Translations under genes and position numbers: made by a program
Assembly (NCBI GenBank): GCA_000715855.1
Contig: KL571399.1
Location: 2,968-8,834, forward strand
Reading direction: 5' to 3'
DNA from: Actinoplanes liguriensis
GTDB taxonomy: Bacteria; Actinomycetota; Actinomycetes; Mycobacteriales; Micromonosporaceae
DNA length: 5,867 nucleotides
Notes under the pieces: model-generated
Seen by the model: only the letters and a program-made list of their open reading frames with translations
What the model was told of the DNA's origin: nothing
Databases searched by the model: none
Part shown: in pieces, positions 1 through 5,867 of the stretch
Layout of the letters: the number at the start of each line of letters is the position of its first letter
Numbering within the stretch: the stretch's first letter is position 1

Positions 1-1110
1 TGGACGGCGAACAGCGCGAGCGACGTCGCGAACGTGATCTCGCTCTGCAAGGCCAACAAGCTGATCTGCATCCTCGAGGACCACGACACCACCGGGTACG
101 GCGAGGACACCGCGGCGTACAGCCTGGACCAGGCGGTCAACTACTGGATCAGCCTGAAGAGCGTCCTGGTCGGCCAGGAGGACTACATCTCGATCAACAT
201 CGGGAACGAGCCGATCGGCAACACCGACCCGGCCCAGTGGACCGCCGCCACGGTCGCCGCGGTCAAGAAGATGCGCGACAACGGCTTCCAGCACCTGCTC
301 ACCATCGACGCGCCGAACTGGGGTCAGGACTGGCAGCAGGTGATGCTCGCCAACGGGCAGGCCGTGCTGGACGCGGACACGCTGCACAACACCGTGCTGT
401 CGATCCACATGTACTCGGTCTACGCGGCGGCGTCGACGATCACCTCGTACCTGGACGCCTTCAAGGCCAAGGGCTGGCCGCTGATCATCGGCGAGTTCGG
501 CTGGCAGTTCGACTCCAGCCAGGTCGACGACCAGACCGTGCTCGCCGAGGCGGTCAAGCGGGACATCGGCTACATCGGCTGGTCCTGGTCGGGCAACACC
601 GACCCGATCCTGGACCTGGTGCTCAACTTCGACGTGAACCAGAAGACCACCTGGTACCACCGGCTCTTCGACGGCGCGAACGGCATCACCGCGACCGCCA
701 GACAGGCCACCATCTTCGGTACGAGCACGTCCCCGTCGAGCCCGTCACCGTCGAGCCCGGCGCCGTCCTCCGCATCGCCGTCGGCCGGCTCGTCCTCGCC
801 CTCCACCGGCAAGGCGTGCTCGGCGGCGTACGCGGTGACCGGCTCGTGGTCCGGCGGCTTCCAGGGTGAGGTCAAGGTGACCGCCGGCAGCTCGGCGATC
901 AGCGGCTGGACCGTCACCTGGACGTACGCCAACGGCCAGACCGTCGCCAACGCCTGGAACGCGACAGTGACCAGCAGCGGCGCGAAGGTGACCGCGAAGA
1001 ACGCCGGCTACAACGGCAGCCTCGGCGCCGGAGCGAGCACGTCGTTCGGGTTCCTCGGCTCGTGGACCGGCACCAACTCGGTCCCGGCCGTGAGCTGCAC
1101 CGCCGTCTGA
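1..1110 (+). CDS. GH5 (subfamily 8-type) endo-1,4-beta-mannanase with C-terminal CBM2, 5'-truncated
   Basis: Secreted beta-mannanase that would cleave internal beta-1,4 links of mannan or glucomannan in plant cell walls. The frame is open from base 1, so the true start, signal peptide and first part of the barrel lie upstream; the GTG at 34 is internal. Motifs seen in order: HDTTGYGE, GQEDYISINIGNEP (acid/base Glu at codon 208-210), DAPNWGQDW, SIHMYSVY, IIGEFGWQ (nucleophile Glu at codon 493-495) and GWSWSGN. From family knowledge this set is typical of GH5_8 mannanases rather than GH5 cellulases. A Pro/Ser linker spans about 721-810. A CBM2 follows, with bracketing cysteines at codons 817-819 and 1096-1098 that presumably form the usual disulfide. 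The gene ends in TGA and converges on the monooxygenase. The subfamily is recognised from recalled motifs, and substrate specificity is inferred. Confidence 0.9.
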   Translation, partial: WTANSASDVANVISLCKANKLICILEDHDTTGYGEDTAAYSLDQAVNYWISLKSVLVGQEDYISINIGNEPIGNTDPAQWTAATVAAVKKMRDNGFQHLLTIDAPNWGQDWQQVMLANGQAVLDADTLHNTVLSIHMYSVYAAASTITSYLDAFKAKGWPLIIGEFGWQFDSSQVDDQTVLAEAVKRDIGYIGWSWSGNTDPILDLVLNFDVNQKTTWYHRLFDGANGITATARQATIFGTSTSPSSPSPSSPAPSSASPSAGSSSPSTGKACSAAYAVTGSWSGGFQGEVKVTAGSSAISGWTVTWTYANGQTVANAWNATVTSSGAKVTAKNAGYNGSLGAGASTSFGFLGSWTGTNSVPAVSCTAV

Positions 1111-1118
1111 CAGACGTT

Positions 1119-1146
1119 CGAGGGGCCGGGCGTGCCCGGCCCCTCG
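1119..1146. terminator. Probable bidirectional terminator hairpin between convergent genes
   Basis: A perfect inverted repeat: 13 bases (1119-1131) pair with 1134-1146 around a central GT, which in RNA would be an 11-12 bp GC-rich stem with a small loop. It starts 8 bases after the mannanase stop and ends 5 bases before the monooxygenase stop on the other strand, so it could serve both transcripts. There is no U-tract on either side. That is common for actinobacterial hairpin terminators, but it means termination is inferred from symmetry and position only. Confidence 0.75.
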
Positions 1147-1151
1147 TCGTC

Positions 1152-2255
1152 CTACTGGGCGAACAGCTCCAGCAGGTGCTCCGGCGGCCCGTCCGGGCCG
1201 AACATCTGCTCCATGAACTCGGCGCCGTCGGCCGGCTTGGCGGCCCGCTCGAACATCGCCCGCTCGAACTCCGTCAGCGCGGCCGCCACGTCGCCGGGGT
1301 GCGCGGCCAGCGCCGTGCCGAGCTCCGCGCCGTCGAGCATCGCGTTGTTCGCACCCTCGCCGTCCGGGGCGGCCAGGTGCGCGGCGTCGCCGATCAGGGT
1401 CACCCCGGGCGTCCGCTCCCAGTGGTGCCCGGCCGGCAGGGCGAAGATCGGGCGCAGCACCGGCTGGGTGTCGCTGTCGGTGATCAGCGCGGTCAGCGCC
1501 GGCGACCAGCCGTCGAACTCGGCGGCGATCCGGGCCGTCACCTCGTCGAAGTCGGAGAAGTCGATGGCCGCGAACCAGTCCAGCGGCCGGCGCAGGATCA
1601 CGTACGTGTGCAGGGTCGACCCGCGCTCCCGGTGCGCGTTGATCGCCCGGTCCCCCTCGGCCGCCGCCATCGTGCCGCCGCCGACGATCGTGTATAAGAG
1701 ACAGTCGTACAGGTACGTCTCCACGAACGACTCCCCGGCGTACTCCGGCTCGGCCGCGGAGAGCAGCGGGCGCACCCGGGACCAGGCGCCGTCCGCGCCG
1801 ACCAGCAGATCCGTCACCTCGGTGCCGCCGTCGGCGAAGCTCACCTCGTGGCGGCCGGCGCCCAGCGCACGCACGCCGGTGACCTTGCGGCCCCAGCGGA
1901 CGGTACCCGGCGGCAGCGCGTCCAGCAGCATCTGCCGCAGCTCGCCGCGCTGCACCTCGGGCCGCCCGCCGGTGCCGTCGTCGCCCTTGTCGAACAGGGG
2001 CGTGCCGTCCGGGCCGACGATCCGGAACGCCTGCCGGCCTTCGAGGGCCAGCGCGCGGAACTCGTCCATCAGCCCGGCCGCGGCGACGGCGTGCTGTCCG
2101 TTGTAGTCGTGGATGTCGAGCATGCCGCCCTGCGCACGGGCCGTCGGCGACGGCTCGGCCTCGTGGACGACGGCCGGGATGCCGTGCACGTGCAGGACGC
2201 GGGCCAGGGTGAGACCGGCGAGCCCGGCCCCGATGATCGTCACGGGAGTGTTCAT
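1152..2255 (-). CDS. TetX-like FAD-dependent monooxygenase, interrupted by an adapter remnant
   Basis: A 367-residue class A flavoprotein monooxygenase (PHBH/TetX-type fold), cytoplasmic, expected to hydroxylate an aromatic or polycyclic substrate using NAD(P)H and O2. Visible motifs: dinucleotide-binding GAGLAG at residues 9-14 near the N-terminus, the DG motif GADGAWSR at 153-160, and the FAD-binding GDAAHLAAPDGEGANNA segment at 289-305. The ATG at 2255 is chosen because it puts GxGxxG at residue 9; an upstream GTG at 2285 would add ten residues encoded inside a non-codon-periodic repeat array. No clear Shine-Dalgarno precedes the ATG, so translation may be leaderless. Residues 185-188 (CLLY) and parts of the flanking codons come from the sequencing-adapter remnant at 1690-1704. 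Native residues have probably been lost there, so the true protein is likely a few residues longer. The substrate cannot be told from sequence; tetracycline inactivation should not be assumed. Confidence 0.85.
   Translation of the reverse strand: MNTPVTIIGAGLAGLTLARVLHVHGIPAVVHEAEPSPTARAQGGMLDIHDYNGQHAVAAAGLMDEFRALALEGRQAFRIVGPDGTPLFDKGDDGTGGRPEVQRGELRQMLLDALPPGTVRWGRKVTGVRALGAGRHEVSFADGGTEVTDLLVGADGAWSRVRPLLSAAEPEYAGESFVETYLYDCLLYTIVGGGTMAAAEGDRAINAHRERGSTLHTYVILRRPLDWFAAIDFSDFDEVTARIAAEFDGWSPALTALITDSDTQPVLRPIFALPAGHHWERTPGVTLIGDAAHLAAPDGEGANNAMLDGAELGTALAAHPGDVAAALTEFERAMFERAAKPADGAEFMEQMFGPDGPPEHLLELFAQ
1690..1704 (+). other. Tn5 mosaic-end (Nextera-type) adapter remnant inside the monooxygenase
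   Basis: The 15 bases GTGTATAAGAGACAG equal the last 15 of the 19-bp synthetic Tn5 mosaic end used in tagmentation libraries. Genomic insert would begin at 1705. The complement keeps the reading frame and translates as the telltale CLLYT string; the plus strand reads VYKRQ. Both are familiar adapter-derived peptides in unfiltered assemblies. No 9-bp target duplication flanks it. I regard it as an assembly artefact, not biology. Confidence 0.95.
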
Positions 2256-2262
2256 GGGAGGA

Positions 2263-2268
2263 ACCCTG
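2263..2268 (-). promoter_or_regulatory. Possible -10 element of a leaderless monooxygenase transcript
   Basis: On the coding strand CAGGGT lies 7 bases before the A of the ATG at 2255. It is one base from TAGGGT, an acceptable actinobacterial -10 (TANNNT). This spacing would start transcription at or next to the ATG, which fits the missing ribosome binding site. There is no recognisable -35 hexamer; the direct-repeat array occupies that place, as at activator-dependent promoters. Inference from position only. Confidence 0.3.
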
Positions 2269-2273
2269 GTCGG

Positions 2274-2327
2274 GTCCCCTGGCACGGCCCTGGCACCGTC
2301 CTGACAACGGCTGTCCCCGGGCTGTCA
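2274..2327 (-). promoter_or_regulatory. Five direct repeats at 10-11 bp pitch upstream of the monooxygenase (candidate operator)
   Basis: On the plus strand CTGGCA (2279), CTGGCA (2290), CTGACA (2301), CTGTCC (2311) and CTGTCA (2322) recur at steps of 11, 11, 10 and 11 bases. On the coding strand the units read TGACAGCCCGG, GGACAGCCGT, TGTCAGGACGG, TGCCAGGGCCG and TGCCAGGGGAC. The roughly one-helical-turn period is not a multiple of three, so it is not codon structure. Direct repeats at 11-bp pitch are the known binding geometry of winged-helix SARP and OmpR/PhoP-type activators. The nearest repeat ends 10 bp before the putative -10. The regulator is unidentified, and the array may continue past the adapter junction at 2331. 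Confidence 0.5.
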
Positions 2328-2330
2328 TGA

Positions 2331-2345
2331 TCTCTTATACACATC
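2331..2345 (-). other. Tn5 mosaic-end (Nextera-type) adapter remnant at the 3' end of the Cip1-like gene
   Basis: TCTCTTATACACATC matches positions 4-18 of the 19-bp mosaic end in the orientation opposite to the copy at 1690-1704. Bases at mosaic-end positions 4, 17 and 18 (T, T, C) are those of the synthetic hybrid and not of the natural Tn5 outside end, which argues against a real IS50 end. Read from the minus strand it yields the known artefact peptides MCIRD and DVYKR. Sequence on its two sides may not be contiguous in the genome. Confidence 0.95.
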
Positions 2346-5145
<2,800 letters not shown>

Positions 5146-5156
5146 TCAATATTTTC

Positions 5157-5204
5157 CCGCGGCCGGCGAACCGGATCCGCTTTACCCGCCGGAGCGGCCC
5201 GCGG
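5157..5204 (-). terminator. Possible imperfect hairpin after the alpha/beta hydrolase
   Basis: CCGCGG at 5157-5162 pairs with CCGCGG at 5199-5204, and CCGGCG at 5163-5168 with CGCCGG at 5187-5192, giving a 12-bp GC stem with a 6-base bulge and an 18-base loop, just past the hydrolase stop. On the coding strand an A/T-rich stretch follows. It may end the hydrolase transcript before the cellulase promoter, but chance pairing is likely at this GC content. Confidence 0.3.
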
Positions 5205-5210
5205 ACATGA

Positions 5211-5867
5211 TCACGAGGCGGGAGCGCTCGGGACCGCCGGTCCGCCGGATCCCGGCCCCTCCTGCTCGGCCAGCGAGTCCAAGGCTTCGACGACCGTCTC
5301 CGGCGCGCGCAGCGGCAGGAAATGGTCGGCGCCGGGGACGCGGACGAGCCGGCAACCCGGGATCCGGCGCGCCGCCTCCAGGCAGGACGGGACGAAGGAC
5401 GGCCGTTCGAGATCGCCCAGCAGCAGCACCGACGGGGTGGCGACCGCCTCCAGGCGCGACCACGCGTCACCACCGAAGTCGAGGGTGTGGCCCCAGCCGA
5501 GCCAGAACCGGACGGACGAGCGCAACTGCTCGACGACCAGCGGATCACGCCCGGCCCGGGCCCAGCGGGCGACACCCTGCTCCAGGAAGACCTCCGGGTC
5601 GGAGCTGTCCGGCTCCTCCGACGGGTCGTGCGGCACCGGCCCACCCGAGATCCCGGGACAGGCCAGCGCCATGCCGCGGACCCGGGCCGGCTCGGCGAGC
5701 GCCAGGTCGAGCGCGGCCCCGCCGCCCATGCTGCACCCGGCGAACAGGGCCGGCCCGACCTCGAGGCGGTCCAGCACCCGGCGCAGGTCGTCCAGCGGGG
5801 AGAACCGGCCGGCCGGCGGCGCGGACCGGCCGAAGCCCCGCACGTCGTAGCGGATCACCCGGTACCG
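5211..5867 (-). CDS. Alpha/beta hydrolase family protein, N-terminus beyond the window
   Basis: C-terminal part of a cytoplasmic alpha/beta-hydrolase-fold enzyme, with no signal peptide visible in the part present. The frame is open to the window edge (RYRVIRYDVRGFGRS), so the GTG at 5858 is internal; the first strands and the oxyanion-hole HG motif are missing. The nucleophile elbow GCSMGG has its Ser at codon 5730-5732. The likely catalytic Asp is in LLLGDLERP and the His in GADHFLPL (codon 5322-5324), completing a Ser-Asp-His triad. The RGFGRS segment and a lid-like insert after CPGISGG resemble esterase, 3-oxoadipate enol-lactonase-like and other small-molecule hydrolases, but the substrate cannot be assigned. 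It ends 141 bases before the cellulase ATG on the same strand; the intervening promoter and operator suggest separate transcription. Confidence 0.85.
   Translation of the reverse strand, partial: RYRVIRYDVRGFGRSAPPAGRFSPLDDLRRVLDRLEVGPALFAGCSMGGGAALDLALAEPARVRGMALACPGISGGPVPHDPSEEPDSSDPEVFLEQGVARWARAGRDPLVVEQLRSSVRFWLGWGHTLDFGGDAWSRLEAVATPSVLLLGDLERPSFVPSCLEAARRIPGCRLVRVPGADHFLPLRAPETVVEALDSLAEQEGPGSGGPAVPSAPAS

Larger units (their letters stand above)
1705..2330. other. 626-bp block flanked by inward-facing adapter ends (apparent library insert)
   Basis: The block lies between GTGTATAAGAGACAG on its left and TCTCTTATACACATC on its right, the arrangement of one tagmented library fragment with both mosaic ends attached. 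It holds the N-terminal half of the monooxygenase and its upstream region. The join on the left is supported because the same gene continues across it. The join on the right has no such support. Confidence 0.8.

Noticed and set aside
1152..2255. Calling the monooxygenase a tetracycline-resistance TetX
   Set aside because: Only general class A flavoprotein motifs are visible and actinomycetes have many such enzymes; no substrate-determining feature supports tet(X).
2256..2285. Upstream GTG start at 2285 for the monooxygenase
   Set aside because: The ten extra residues precede the normal family start, lie in a repeat array whose 11-bp period is incompatible with codons, and have no ribosome binding site.
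745..2328. Long minus-strand open frame of 527 codons, overlapping the monooxygenase in another frame
   Set aside because: The translation is Arg/Gly/Ala-rich low-complexity sequence without domains, and it overlaps both the mannanase and the monooxygenase. It is a GC-bias shadow frame.
1690..2345. A small mobile element with 15-bp terminal inverted repeats
   Set aside because: The repeats are the synthetic mosaic end, there is no transposase between them, no 9-bp target duplication, and the interior is simply the N-terminal half of the gene that continues outside the left end.

Overview
The window is very GC-rich DNA with strong GC-at-third-position coding bias. It carries CBM2-bearing secreted glycoside hydrolases joined by Pro/Ser linkers, and an exact actinobacterial CebR/CelR-type cellobiose operator. 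This points to a saprophytic, plant-biomass-degrading actinomycete; Micromonosporaceae (Actinoplanes-like) would fit, but the genus is an inference.

Layout, left to right. (1) 1-1110, plus strand: the 3' part of a secreted GH5 subfamily 8-type endo-beta-mannanase with a C-terminal CBM2. (2) 1119-1146: a perfect GC-rich hairpin between convergent stop codons, probably a bidirectional terminator. (3) 1152-2255, minus strand: a TetX-like FAD-dependent monooxygenase, preceded by five CTGNCA-type direct repeats at 10-11 bp pitch (2279-2327). (4) 2346-3481, minus strand: a secreted CBM2 - Pro/Ser linker - Cip1-like protein lacking its last few codons. (5) 3478-5070, minus strand: a secreted GH5 subfamily 1-type endoglucanase with a C-terminal CBM2; its stop codon overlaps the Cip1-like start (ATGA). 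(6) 5071-5210: the cellulase promoter region, with an exact TGGGAGCGCTCCCA operator and a degenerate copy over the ribosome binding site. (7) 5211-5867, minus strand: the C-terminal part of an alpha/beta hydrolase that runs off the window.

How the genes work together: the endoglucanase and the Cip1-like protein look like one cellobiose-derepressed, translationally coupled operon for cellulose attack. The mannanase attacks a different plant polysaccharide and also carries a cellulose-binding module. The monooxygenase and the alpha/beta hydrolase have no visible link to this pathway.

The window also holds assembly artefacts. Two 15-nt pieces of the synthetic Tn5 mosaic end (Nextera-type adapter) lie at 1690-1704 and 2331-2345, facing inward around a 626-bp block. 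One interrupts the monooxygenase reading frame and the other cuts off the 3' end of the Cip1-like gene. Continuity across 2331-2345 is therefore unproven, and so is adjacency of the mannanase/monooxygenase half to the cellulase operon. I see no wholly new gene system. The best biological leads are the 11-bp-pitch repeat array before the monooxygenase and the CebR-controlled cellulase/Cip1 operon.
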